Origin: Candidatus Sulfotelmatobacter sp.
GTDB taxonomy: Bacteria; Acidobacteriota; Terriglobia; Terriglobales; Acidobacteriaceae
Direction of reading: 5' to 3'
Length of the DNA stretch: 33,318 nucleotides
Assembly (NCBI GenBank): GCA_030040965.1
Contig: JASHOT010000194.1
Span: 1 to 33,318, forward strand
The translations under genes were made by a program, and so were the position numbers. Every line of letters starts with the position of its first letter. Position 1 is the stretch's first letter. This document shows positions 1 through 7,184 of the stretch, one piece after another. Below the pieces are notes generated by a model, which did no database searches, was not told the origin of the DNA, and worked only from the letters and a program-made list of their open reading frames with translations.

Positions 1-28
1 TCTGGCAAAAGCGGTCTGACAAAAGCGA
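1..28. repeat. Imperfect 14-bp tandem repeat at window edge
   Basis: Two adjacent 14-base units (1-14 and 15-28) both read tctg-r-caaaagcg-r and differ at two positions. They lie just outside the left end of the insertion sequence. The array is cut by the window edge, so its true copy number is unknown. Confidence 0.4.
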
Positions 29-30
29 CG

Positions 31-74
31 GCTAGCTTAGTACTCTAATTTGTAAATACGATGACGTATAATTA
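31..74 (+). repeat. IS630 left terminal inverted repeat
   Basis: It matches the reverse complement of 1267-1311, best over the outer 16 bases (gctagct, one mismatch, agtactct) and an inner block tacg-r-tgacgtat. A perfect TATAAT at 67-72 lies at its inner edge, so the transposase promoter probably overlaps the transposase binding site. Confidence 0.85.
67..72 (+). promoter_or_regulatory. Candidate -10 box of transposase
   Basis: The bases TATAAT match the sigma-70 -10 consensus exactly. No good -35 box is visible at the usual distance. A transcript starting near base 79 would include the ribosome binding site at 113-118 and favours the TTG start at 126 over the GTG at 78. Confidence 0.35.
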
Positions 75-112
75 TGTGTGCCAGATTACGTAAGCCCGCT
101 AGGCTTGTCCTT

Positions 113-118
113 GGAGGG
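113..118 (+). promoter_or_regulatory. Ribosome binding site deciding the transposase start
   Basis: GGAGGG lies 7 bases before an in-frame TTG at 126. The upstream in-frame GTG at 78 has no comparable site. The protein starting at 126 (Met-Pro-Arg-Pro-Ser-Pro-Phe) also resembles the usual short N-terminus of IS630 transposases. Confidence 0.55.
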
Positions 119-125
119 ACATATC

Positions 126-434
126 TTGCCACGGCCAAGCCCATTTCGCATCTTCCTCACCTTAGAGGAGAAGAAGGAACTGGAAGCTCGCGCGCGAAAA
201 TATACGTCACCGTATCGTGATGTCATGAGAGCTAAGATTGTACTTCTGGCGGCACAGGGCTTGCCCAACGATGTCATCGCTGCACGCTTGGACACGCCGC
301 GCCAGATCGTGAGCAAGTGGCGCAAGCGATTCGCACGAGCCCGTCTGCCAGGCCTCGACGAACAGCCGCGGGGCGGGCGTCCCGCCCTGTTTTCCCCCCA
401 GCGTCGTCGTGCAAGTAAAAGCCCTCGCCTGTGA
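126..434 (+). CDS. IS630 transposase, N-terminal part (orfA)
   Basis: This encodes the DNA-binding half of an IS630-type transposase. About 100 residues form a helix-turn-helix region: the segment around AKIVLLAAQG followed by DVIAARLDTPRQIVSKWRKR is the typical homeodomain-like HTH used to recognise the element ends. It ends with the GRPALF segment that normally continues straight into the catalytic domain. Here the frame runs into a stop at 432-434 after about 11 unrelated residues, while the expected continuation lies in the +1 frame. The start chosen is TTG at 126 because of the GGAGGG site; GTG at 78 is the alternative. Function depends on fusion with the downstream frame. Confidence 0.8.
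   Translation: MPRPSPFRIFLTLEEKKELEARARKYTSPYRDVMRAKIVLLAAQGLPNDVIAARLDTPRQIVSKWRKRFARARLPGLDEQPRGGRPALFSPQRRRASKSPRL
389..400 (+). other. Frame-change site between transposase halves
   Basis: The run T4C6 (390-399) lies where frame A (reading CTG TTT TCC CCC CAG) must pass to the +1 frame (CCC AGC GTC GTC). Joining here gives FSP or FPP followed by SVVVQVKALACELP, the usual IS630 linker. Either a programmed +1 slip on CCC-C or a one-base insertion in the homopolymer would explain it. Several IS630 members are described with two overlapping frames. Confidence 0.6.
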
Positions 435-1269
435 GCTTCCGCATCGACTCGGGCTGCCACTCTCTCGGCTGTCGCTTGCCGAGATCCGCCAGGAGGTGAT
501 GGCCCAAGGTATCGTCGCCCAAGTCAGCGGTACTACACTCTGGCGTTGGCTGAGTGCCGATGCCCTTCGTCCTTGGCAGCACCGCAGTTGGATCTTTCCC
601 CGAGATCCGGATTTCGCTTGGAAAGCAGGACGTATCCTCGACCTTTATGCTCGGCTCTGGGACGGAGAACCCCTCCAAAGCTCTGCGTTCGTCATCTCCG
701 CAGATGAGAAAACCAGCGTTCAGGCGCGACGCCGCAAACAACCCACTTTGCCGCCTGCTGCTGGCCGCCCTATGCGCGTAGAACACGAGTATTTCCGCGA
801 AGGTGCTTGGAGCTATTTGGCCGCTTGGGACGTGCATCGCGCCAAGCTTTTCGGCCGCTGCGAAAAGAAAACTGGTATTGCTCCAACCGACCGCCTCATG
901 GCCGAGGTCATGAGTCAAGAACCGTATCGGTCAGCCAAGCGCGTCTTTTGGATCATGGATAACTGCTCCGCTCATCGCGGTCAGAAAGCAGCACAGCGCA
1001 TCCGATCCCGTTGGTCCAACGCTCTGCTGGTACACACCCCGATTCACGCCAGCTGGCTCAATCAAATTGAAATTTATTTCTCCATCGTCCAGAGAAAGGT
1101 ACTGACTCCGAATGACTTTTCATCCCTTTCCCACCTCGAACAATGTCTTATGGATTTCCAAAAGCGCTACGAACAAACAGCTTCTCCATTCCAATGGACT
1201 TTCACCCGCAATGACCTTTCCGCTCTGCTCGCAAAACTTCAACCCCACGCGGCCGCCGCTGCCGCCTAA
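409..1269 (+). CDS. IS630 transposase, catalytic DDE part (orfB)
   Basis: This is the catalytic half of the transposase, which cuts and joins DNA at the element ends. The DDE triad is visible: Asp in the ISADEKTSVQAR segment, Asp in WIMDNCSAHRG and Glu in SWLNQIEIYFS, each in the family's normal context. The conserved motif HTPIHASWLNQIE marks the third acidic residue. The frame is open from at least 391, and GTG at 409 is only the first start-like codon, so translation probably arrives by frameshift from the upstream frame. The stop TAA (1267-1269) lies inside the right inverted repeat. The domain shows no further stops or missing catalytic residues, so the element could be active if the frame change is productive. 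Confidence 0.87.
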   Translation: MQVKALACELPHRLGLPLSRLSLAEIRQEVMAQGIVAQVSGTTLWRWLSADALRPWQHRSWIFPRDPDFAWKAGRILDLYARLWDGEPLQSSAFVISADEKTSVQARRRKQPTLPPAAGRPMRVEHEYFREGAWSYLAAWDVHRAKLFGRCEKKTGIAPTDRLMAEVMSQEPYRSAKRVFWIMDNCSAHRGQKAAQRIRSRWSNALLVHTPIHASWLNQIEIYFSIVQRKVLTPNDFSSLSHLEQCLMDFQKRYEQTASPFQWTFTRNDLSALLAKLQPHAAAAAA

Positions 1270-1311
1270 TAAATACGTCACCGTAATTCCGGTTCAGAGT
1301 ACTTAGCTAGC
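1267..1311 (-). repeat. IS630 right terminal inverted repeat
   Basis: It is the reverse complement partner of 31-74. It includes the transposase stop codon at its inner edge and ends in the palindrome gctagc, where the TA target duplication would lie. Confidence 0.85.
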
Positions 1312-1433
1312 GGGCCAACTGGCAGCGCCACCCTGATAGAATTTCTGACTTATTCGTACTCAGTGCGGGGAGCCCTGCGCGATGAGGTATAAATTCGAGC
1401 ATGAGTGCCGACGACTGAGTACCTACGACTGGT

Positions 1434-2099
1434 ATGCCGCCTTACTTCACTCCCGATCTTTTCCGATTTCTTGCCCGCCTCAAGCGCAACAATAACCGTG
1501 ACTGGTTTCAATCCCACAAAGATGAGTACGAGAACCTGGTAAAACAGGCTGCCCTTCGGTTCATCTCCGATTTCACCGAACCGCTATACGAAATCAGCCC
1601 ATATCTCGTTGCCGACGCGCGCCCCTCGCGGGGTTCTTTGTTTCGCATCTATCGGGACACGCGGTTCTCGCATGACAAGCGTCCCTATAAGACGCACGTG
1701 GCAATGAAATTTTCGCACCGCGGCAAAGATGTGCATTCTCCCGGATTTTATCTTCACTTGGAGCCGGCCGGGTGTTTTGCCGCCTGCGGCCTCTGGCACC
1801 CCGAGCCACCGACGCTGCTCAAAGTTCGCACTGCGATCGTTTCACGACCGGAAGATTGGCGGAAAGTCCGTAAACTTCTCAACTGGGACGATGCCGGAAG
1901 ACTCTCGCGTCCTCCGCGCGGATTTCCCTGTGATCATGAGTTCGTGGATGACTTGAAGCTGCGTGATCTAGGCACTACGGTCGACTTCACGCCGGAACAG
2001 ATCTGCAGCCCTCGTTTTATGTCGAACTTTGCAAAAGCATGCCGCAAGATGTCTCCACTGGGGGCATTTCTGAGCCGCAGCCTGGGCCTGGATTTCTGA
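1434..2099 (+). CDS. DUF2461 domain-containing protein
   Basis: This 221-residue protein has the full length and motif set of the DUF2461 (TIGR02453) family. Landmarks are FLARLKRNNNRDWF near the N-terminus, the FRIYRDTRFSHDKRPYKTH block around residues 70-90, GFYLHLEP around 105, and the C-terminal SPRFMSNFAKACRKMSPL segment. No biochemical role is established for the family; it is soluble with no signal peptide. The start ATG at 1434 is supported by the family-typical opening FTPDLFRFL. It lies 122 bases beyond the insertion sequence, so its promoter must be in that gap or inside the element. A tandem 18-base duplication overlaps its stop codon without altering the protein. Confidence 0.88.
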   Translation: MPPYFTPDLFRFLARLKRNNNRDWFQSHKDEYENLVKQAALRFISDFTEPLYEISPYLVADARPSRGSLFRIYRDTRFSHDKRPYKTHVAMKFSHRGKDVHSPGFYLHLEPAGCFAACGLWHPEPPTLLKVRTAIVSRPEDWRKVRKLLNWDDAGRLSRPPRGFPCDHEFVDDLKLRDLGTTVDFTPEQICSPRFMSNFAKACRKMSPLGAFLSRSLGLDF

Positions 2100-2126
2100 A
2101 ACGAATAAGATTTCTGAAACGAATAA
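2091..2126 (+). repeat. Perfect 18-bp tandem duplication at a stop codon
   Basis: The unit gatttctgaaacgaataa occurs twice head to tail (2091-2108 and 2109-2126). The first copy supplies the last two codons and the TGA stop of the DUF2461 gene; the second copy is untranslated. Perfect identity implies a recent slippage or duplication event. Confidence 0.9.
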
Positions 2127-2220
2127 TCAGACATCATCTCTCGTGCAGAGGGCGAAGCATCGTTCGCGATCGGCGGAATCGACGCATGCGATTCCGCCGC
2201 GCGACGAAGGGTGTATCGAT

Positions 2221-2577
2221 TCAACTCCGGCCGAAAATCAACGCTTCTTTCTGGTGCGCGAAATCGATTTCGGTGAGCATTCTACCGTTGCTCGAACTCG
2301 CAGTTTGTATATCGTTCCGATCGACTTGCGTATCGTTCGTTTTCAAGGTCGCGGGAGCAGCAGCCACCTCCTTGCCATTTTTCACGAATGTTACGTGCAC
2401 CTGCGGCCCAGCCTCTTGCCACTCCACTTTGTAGCTGCCCGGTTTCAGTGTCTGGCCGGCAATCTGCACGGGATTTGGGATGTCCACGCTCCGTTGGTAC
2501 TTTGCTTTCGCGAACAGTCCCACGGGGAACATCAGAATCAAGGTTGAAAAAATTGCCAGGTATCTTGCCTGCTTCAT
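2221..2577 (-). CDS. Small secreted protein of unknown function
   Basis: This protein of about 118 residues has a clear Sec signal: a basic start (MKQAR), a hydrophobic core (YLAIFSTLILMFPVGLFA) and an AKA-type cleavage site. The mature part is a compact, beta-rich domain with the phrase LKPGSYKVEWQEAGPQVHVTF followed by KNGKEVAAAPATL. Proteins with this pattern (a PGxYxVxW core followed by a KxxVATAPATL-like strand) are frequent in Acidobacteria; I do not know a function. The start is chosen at 2577 because GGAGGTA lies 9 bases upstream; earlier ATGs at 2586 and 2598 overlap or precede that site. It is divergent from the GH3 gene. Confidence 0.8.
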   Translation of the reverse strand: MKQARYLAIFSTLILMFPVGLFAKAKYQRSVDIPNPVQIAGQTLKPGSYKVEWQEAGPQVHVTFVKNGKEVAAAPATLKTNDTQVDRNDIQTASSSNGRMLTEIDFAHQKEALIFGRS

Positions 2578-2918
2578 CTGCTTCATTACCTCCATCATTT
2601 ATTGGCTTTTCCATCGCGAACAGGTTCATTTTCAGACGGCCCGCAATGTCCCACATCCGCTTAGATGGTCATAGGCGCTGCTTCGATGTTTAATGTGCGA
2701 AGTGACGAACAATTCCGTCGGGCGCTAACTCAAAAACGCTAGATAAGATTACGTAGATCGGAACGCTCGCGCGGAGCACGATGCATCATTTGGTGAGCGA
2801 GGAGACCTCTGCGCGAACTCGAGCCGCCCGGCCTCAAATGAGTCAATTACGTTTTCGTGACTGCCGCGTCATGTATGATCCCGATGCAAGCGGCGAAGCC
2901 CAATTGAGGATTCCATCC
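2578..2918. other. Divergent intergenic region
   Basis: These 341 bases separate two divergent genes and must hold both promoters. The GH3 reading frame is open back to 2781, but its first 46 residues do not resemble a signal peptide or the family, so I treat them as untranslated. I see no convincing promoter pair, terminator or RNA structure. Confidence 0.5.
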
Positions 2919-5417
2919 ATGAGATCGCTTGTTCGCGTTGGCGCAATCGCCATTTTGCTGGTGGTGCATTTTGCTGCGGCGCAAGTTGCGCCATCGAAGT
3001 CGGATGTCGAGGCGCATATTGGTGCCATTCTCGGCCAAATGACGGTCGACGAGAAAATTGAGTTGATTGGCGGCATCAATGACTTCTATACGCGTCCAAT
3101 TCCTCGACTCGGAATCCCGTCGCTGAAGATGTCTGACGGGCCGATGGGTGTTCACGATTATGGGCTTACAACAGCATATCCGGCGGGAATCGCTCTCGCC
3201 GCATCCTGGGATGTGGACCTTGCGCAACGTTTCGGCATTGCGATGGGGAAAGATGCCCGCGCCCGAGGAGTTCACTTTATTCTCGGCCCCGGAATGAATA
3301 TCTACCGTGCGCCGATGAATGGCCGCAACTTCGAATACTTCGGCGAGGACCCCTTCCTCGCGTCGAGAACGGCGGCCTCAGTGATTACCGGAATCCAGAA
3401 ACAACACGTTGTCGCAGTGGCCAAGCACTTCGCTGGCAATAATTCCGAGTTTGCACGCATGACCCTGAGCTCAGACATCGATGAAAGAACTCTGCGCGAA
3501 ATTTATTTACCCGCGTTCGAAGCCTCGGTGAAAGAAGGCCACGTGGGTGCGGTCATGGATGCCTACAATCTGGTGAATGGCACATACATGACGCAGAATT
3601 CTTATCTGAACAAGGAAATACTGAAAAAGGAATGGGGATTCGATGGCATTCTTATGTCGGATTGGGGCGCCACCCATGATGGAATTGCCGCCGCGAAGGG
3701 TGGCTTAGATCTGGAAATGCCGTCTCCCACTTTCATGAATCGAGATACTCTGCTTCCCGCAATTAAGCAGGGCACGCTGCCCGTGACCCTGCTCGACGAC
3801 AAAGCACGACGAATTCTCCGCAAGGCAATCGAGTTTGGATTTCTTGACCAGCCGCAGACCGATACAAGCATCCCAACTTACAGTCAGGAGGGAAGACAGG
3901 TCGCGCTCGAAATGGCGAGAAGCGGAGTGGTGCTGCTCAAGAACTCAGGCAATCTCCTTCCCCTCGATGAGAATAAATTGAAAACCATCGCCGTGGTTGG
4001 CCCGGATGCGTATCCGGCGGTTGTCAGCGGGGGCGGCAGCGCGGAATCAAAACCGTTCAATGCCGTAAGCTTTCTGGAAGGAATCAGCAACCGCCTCGGA
4101 ACGAAAGTCAACGTCTTGTATGCAGTCGATGTCCCCGATCTCAACGAAGTTTTTGAACATTCCGAATTTGTTACGACGCCTGGGGGCGAGCCCGGTCTGA
4201 AGGGTGAATACTTTGGCAATCAGGAATTAAGAGGGCCTCCGGCTCTGGTACGTACCGACCGGAAGGTTCATTTCGATTGGGGAGAAGGCAGTTTTGCCGA
4301 GGGCGAGCCTGTGGATCATTTTTCCATTCGCTGGACCGGCTACTTTATTCCCACACAATCCGGAGACTACCAGTTCTTTACTTCGGCCGATGATGGGGTG
4401 CGCCTTTACATTGGAGATGAGATTGGAATTGATGATTGGCAACCTCATGCGCAAACCATGGACACCTGTACTCGCCATCTCGAAGCTGGGAAGGCTTACA
4501 AGATCCGCCTCGAATACTTCGAAGACGTTGGCAGTGCCATCGTCGGATTCGGCGTGACTCGCGCGGATTCATTCATGGGCCGCGAAACCAGGGCGTTGGC
4601 TGCCAAGGCGGACGCCGTGATCCTCTGCGTGGGCTTCGATCCCAAAACCGAAGGAGAGGGCTTGGATCGGACGTTTGAGCTACCAGGCGGACAAGATGAA
4701 CTGATTCGGCAAATCAGTGCCGCGAACAAGAACGTGATCGTTGTCGTGACCGCTGGCGGCAACGTGGATATGACGCGTTGGGTCGACGCGGTTCCGGCCA
4801 TCCTGCATGCGTGGTACCCGGGACAGGAGGGCGGTACGGCTCTGGCGCAAATTCTGTTCGGTGATTACAGTCCGTCGGGCAAACTACCCGTATCTTTTGA
4901 ACGCCGCTGGGAAGATAACCCGACATTCCAGAACTACTATCCCGAAAAAGGTAGTAGTCACGTAAAGTACTCAGAAGGAATATTCGTAGGCTATCGCGGA
5001 TACGATCGCTCGACCACCAGGCCGCTTTTTCCTTTCGGCTTTGGGCTTTCCTACACCAGTTTCGCATATAGCAACCTGGCGGTAACGCCCGGGAATGGAA
5101 ACCTGAACGAGCCGATCTCAGTCTCGTTCGATCTGAAGAACACCGGCCACCGTCAAGGCGCCGAAATTGCGGAACTGTATGTCGGTGATTCGCACTCTAG
5201 CGTTCCACGACCGGTCAAAGAATTAAAGGCATTTGCGAAGGTGAATCTCAAACCGGGAGAAACTGAGCGTGTCACGCTGAGCCTTCCGCGCAGAGCGTTC
5301 TCATATTATGACGTGCAGAAAAAAGATTGGAGCGCGGAACCCGGAGAGTTCACAATTTTGGTTGGCAGTTCCTCGGACAACATTCAACTGCGGGGCAAGT
5401 TCACTCTGACGCGCTAG
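2919..5417 (+). CDS. Secreted GH3 beta-glycosidase with PA14 insert
   Basis: This is a retaining glycoside hydrolase of family 3 (beta-glucosidase or beta-xylosidase type), 832 residues, predicted periplasmic or surface-located. Residues 1-22 form a Sec signal (MRSLVRVGAIAILLVVHFAAAQ). The GH3 N-terminal barrel spans about 35-330, with the VAKHFAGNN substrate loop and the catalytic nucleophile Asp248 in ILMSDWGATHDG. The C-terminal GH3 sandwich is interrupted by a PA14 domain at about 425-547 (GEYFGNQ to DGVRLYIG to LEYFED), a carbohydrate-binding insertion known in many GH3 enzymes. A fibronectin-III-like domain ends the protein. ATG 2919 is chosen for the signal peptide and a TGAGGA site 8 bases upstream; the frame is open to 2781. 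It is convergent with the GH30 gene at a spacing of 12 bases. Exact substrate cannot be read from sequence. Confidence 0.93.
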   Translation: MRSLVRVGAIAILLVVHFAAAQVAPSKSDVEAHIGAILGQMTVDEKIELIGGINDFYTRPIPRLGIPSLKMSDGPMGVHDYGLTTAYPAGIALAASWDVDLAQRFGIAMGKDARARGVHFILGPGMNIYRAPMNGRNFEYFGEDPFLASRTAASVITGIQKQHVVAVAKHFAGNNSEFARMTLSSDIDERTLREIYLPAFEASVKEGHVGAVMDAYNLVNGTYMTQNSYLNKEILKKEWGFDGILMSDWGATHDGIAAAKGGLDLEMPSPTFMNRDTLLPAIKQGTLPVTLLDDKARRILRKAIEFGFLDQPQTDTSIPTYSQEGRQVALEMARSGVVLLKNSGNLLPLDENKLKTIAVVGPDAYPAVVSGGGSAESKPFNAVSFLEGISNRLGTKVNVLYAVDVPDLNEVFEHSEFVTTPGGEPGLKGEYFGNQELRGPPALVRTDRKVHFDWGEGSFAEGEPVDHFSIRWTGYFIPTQSGDYQFFTSADDGVRLYIGDEIGIDDWQPHAQTMDTCTRHLEAGKAYKIRLEYFEDVGSAIVGFGVTRADSFMGRETRALAAKADAVILCVGFDPKTEGEGLDRTFELPGGQDELIRQISAANKNVIVVVTAGGNVDMTRWVDAVPAILHAWYPGQEGGTALAQILFGDYSPSGKLPVSFERRWEDNPTFQNYYPEKGSSHVKYSEGIFVGYRGYDRSTTRPLFPFGFGLSYTSFAYSNLAVTPGNGNLNEPISVSFDLKNTGHRQGAEIAELYVGDSHSSVPRPVKELKAFAKVNLKPGETERVTLSLPRRAFSYYDVQKKDWSAEPGEFTILVGSSSDNIQLRGKFTLTR

Positions 5418-5429
5418 GCAGAATCCGGC

Positions 5430-6935
5430 TTATTTCCAGCTGAATGTCGCCAGTGCTCCTGCCGGCAATGCATAGCCGAAAGCTTGGTGGTTGTAACTCA
5501 CACGGAACGTTGCCGGAGCTTTGGCGGAGTTCAGCACGAGCAGAACGATGGATCCGTCAGGATTCTGAAAAGCGACGTCTTCGATGCTGCCTGCTCCAAA
5601 CGTATTCGAATCGATCCGATGGGCGCCGGGTAGAACGAACTTGGCAAGATGGCCCAGGATGTAATACTCCACGTTGAACGTGATTTTAGCGGGCGAAACT
5701 GAGTCGTCGATCGTTACCACACCGCGACAGTTCATGCAGGTGCCATTTTTAGGGCCGGAGTTCTGATCAAGAGCGATGTTCCAAATAGAAACACTTCGTG
5801 CCCAGTTGCGCGGAGCACCAATCAGCAAATTCCGCGCATTCCACACCAGGTCGGCAGCAAAAGTTGTTGAGGTAATCCCTGAACATTCTGTAAACCAAAT
5901 GTCATGATTGGGCGAGGCGGCTTTCACCACGGATTGTGCGCCGGGATCGCCGGCGTAACAGTGAAACGACGTTCCCGCAACAAATCGGGCCGCAGAACTC
6001 CTTAGCACGGTCTCAGGATAGGTCGTGTTATCCCAGTTATGCTCGTAGGCGAATATCTTGACGCTCCCCAGCCCGGCCCTTATGAGGGCTGGTCCAAGAT
6101 GATTGGCAATGAAGCTCGCTTCGTCACGGGCAGAAAGATCTTCTGTGGGATAACCGGCCGTCGAGTATAACGGCTCGTTCTGAACCGACAGTGCGTAGAT
6201 TGGGATTTCCTCCCGCTGATAGGCCTTCACAAAATCGACGAAGTACTGAGCCAGGCTTGGGAAATACGAGGTATTCATGGTGCCCCCATTCATGGCTCCG
6301 CCTGTCTTCATCCATGCGGGAGGACTCCAGGGCAACGCCACCACTTTCAAGCTGCGATTGATGGAGAGAGCCTGTTTAATCAGAGGAATGATGTACTCGG
6401 TGTCATGCGATATCGAAAAATGTGTGAGATCAGGGTCGGTCTGACCTGGCGGCATGTCGTCATAACTGTAGTTGCCCGAGGCGGAGAAGTCAGTTGCTCC
6501 CATGGGCTGGCGCAGAAAGCTGATGCCGATGCCACTCGCTGGATTGAAGAGCTTCCCCACTAACTCACTCTTCTGGGAACCGTTGAGTTTGTTCCAGATT
6601 AACCAGGCAGAAGAGTCGGTGAGAGACGCGCCGAACCCATCCATTTCCTGGTACTGCTTTGTTGCGTCCACGGTGATCACCGGACCAGCAAAATTTCCGC
6701 CGGCTGCAAACGAGACGTTCGGCTGCACCTGCAGCAGCATCGTGCGGTCGCCGGTGGTTTCGACCACCAGAACGGCTGGGGAATGAGATGTTTTCGTAGA
6801 ATCTGTTGACCTGGCGCGACTCTTCACCCAAGAATTCGCGATGCATAGCGACGAAATCAGACAAAGTACGATGATCATGCACAAACGGTAGACACAATTA
6901 GTCTGCAGTCGGGATTGAACGCGCGGAAAGATCAT
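5430..6935 (-). CDS. Secreted GH30 glycosidase
   Basis: This is a glycoside hydrolase of family 30 (glucosylceramidase or endo-beta-1,6-glucanase-like), 501 residues. After an N-terminal hydrophobic stretch (VYRLCMIIVLCLISSLCIA) it shows the family's opening QEMDGFGASLTDSSAW, the FLRQPMGATDF strand and LPWSPPAWMKT. The acid/base is Glu254 in SVQNEP and the nucleophile Glu350 in WFTECSG. The C-terminal beta domain has the usual YYILGHLAKFVLPGAHRI segment. ATG 6935 is chosen over 7016 because of a GAGG site 5 bases upstream; ATG in LCMIIV is an alternative. The family removes beta-linked sugars from the non-reducing end or cuts beta-1,6 glucans; the exact target is not clear. It is divergent from the histidine kinase gene. 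Confidence 0.92.
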   Translation of the reverse strand: MIFPRVQSRLQTNCVYRLCMIIVLCLISSLCIANSWVKSRARSTDSTKTSHSPAVLVVETTGDRTMLLQVQPNVSFAAGGNFAGPVITVDATKQYQEMDGFGASLTDSSAWLIWNKLNGSQKSELVGKLFNPASGIGISFLRQPMGATDFSASGNYSYDDMPPGQTDPDLTHFSISHDTEYIIPLIKQALSINRSLKVVALPWSPPAWMKTGGAMNGGTMNTSYFPSLAQYFVDFVKAYQREEIPIYALSVQNEPLYSTAGYPTEDLSARDEASFIANHLGPALIRAGLGSVKIFAYEHNWDNTTYPETVLRSSAARFVAGTSFHCYAGDPGAQSVVKAASPNHDIWFTECSGITSTTFAADLVWNARNLLIGAPRNWARSVSIWNIALDQNSGPKNGTCMNCRGVVTIDDSVSPAKITFNVEYYILGHLAKFVLPGAHRIDSNTFGAGSIEDVAFQNPDGSIVLLVLNSAKAPATFRVSYNHQAFGYALPAGALATFSWK

Positions 6936-7184
6936 AAGTTCCTCGGACGATGCCTTGCTTCCGCTCGGGCATGATTGCCAGCAAAAGATTGCCGACCAGA
7001 ATCTCATGCTTGTCAATCCACCGACGAATTCGGTTATTCCACCTCATCTCCAGGAAATCCCGCGTTGGACCTTTCCCCAGCGGCTAGTTTGGGCTACCCT
7101 AGTGCGAATCTGCGATTGGCGGATGCCGGTACAGGTTTGATCAAAAAGCTACAGTCCACGTTGAACGGTATCGTGCGACCACTC

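Larger units (their letters stand above)
31..1311 (+). mobile_element. IS630-family insertion sequence
   Basis: A DDE transposase coding region is bracketed by long inverted repeats (31-74 and 1267-1311; about 35 of 45 positions agree with one gap). IS630/Tc1/mariner elements insert at TA and duplicate it. Both outer ends show the palindrome gctagc, so TA at 33-34 and TA at 1308-1309 could be the target duplication, which would put the element proper at 35-1307 (about 1.27 kb, normal for the family). The palindrome leaves the exact tips ambiguous by a few bases. There are no cargo genes. The element sits upstream of the DUF2461 gene and interrupts no gene that I can recognise on its left side. 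Confidence 0.88.

Noticed and set aside
274-918. 214-codon minus-strand open frame across the transposase
   Set aside because: It is antisense to the DDE transposase, has no family motifs and no ribosome site; it is a shadow of the coding strand.
1356-1422. 9-bp inverted repeat gtactcagt/actgagtac with a 49-base gap
   Set aside because: It is short and widely spaced with no T-run or clear link to a gene start; chance is a sufficient explanation.
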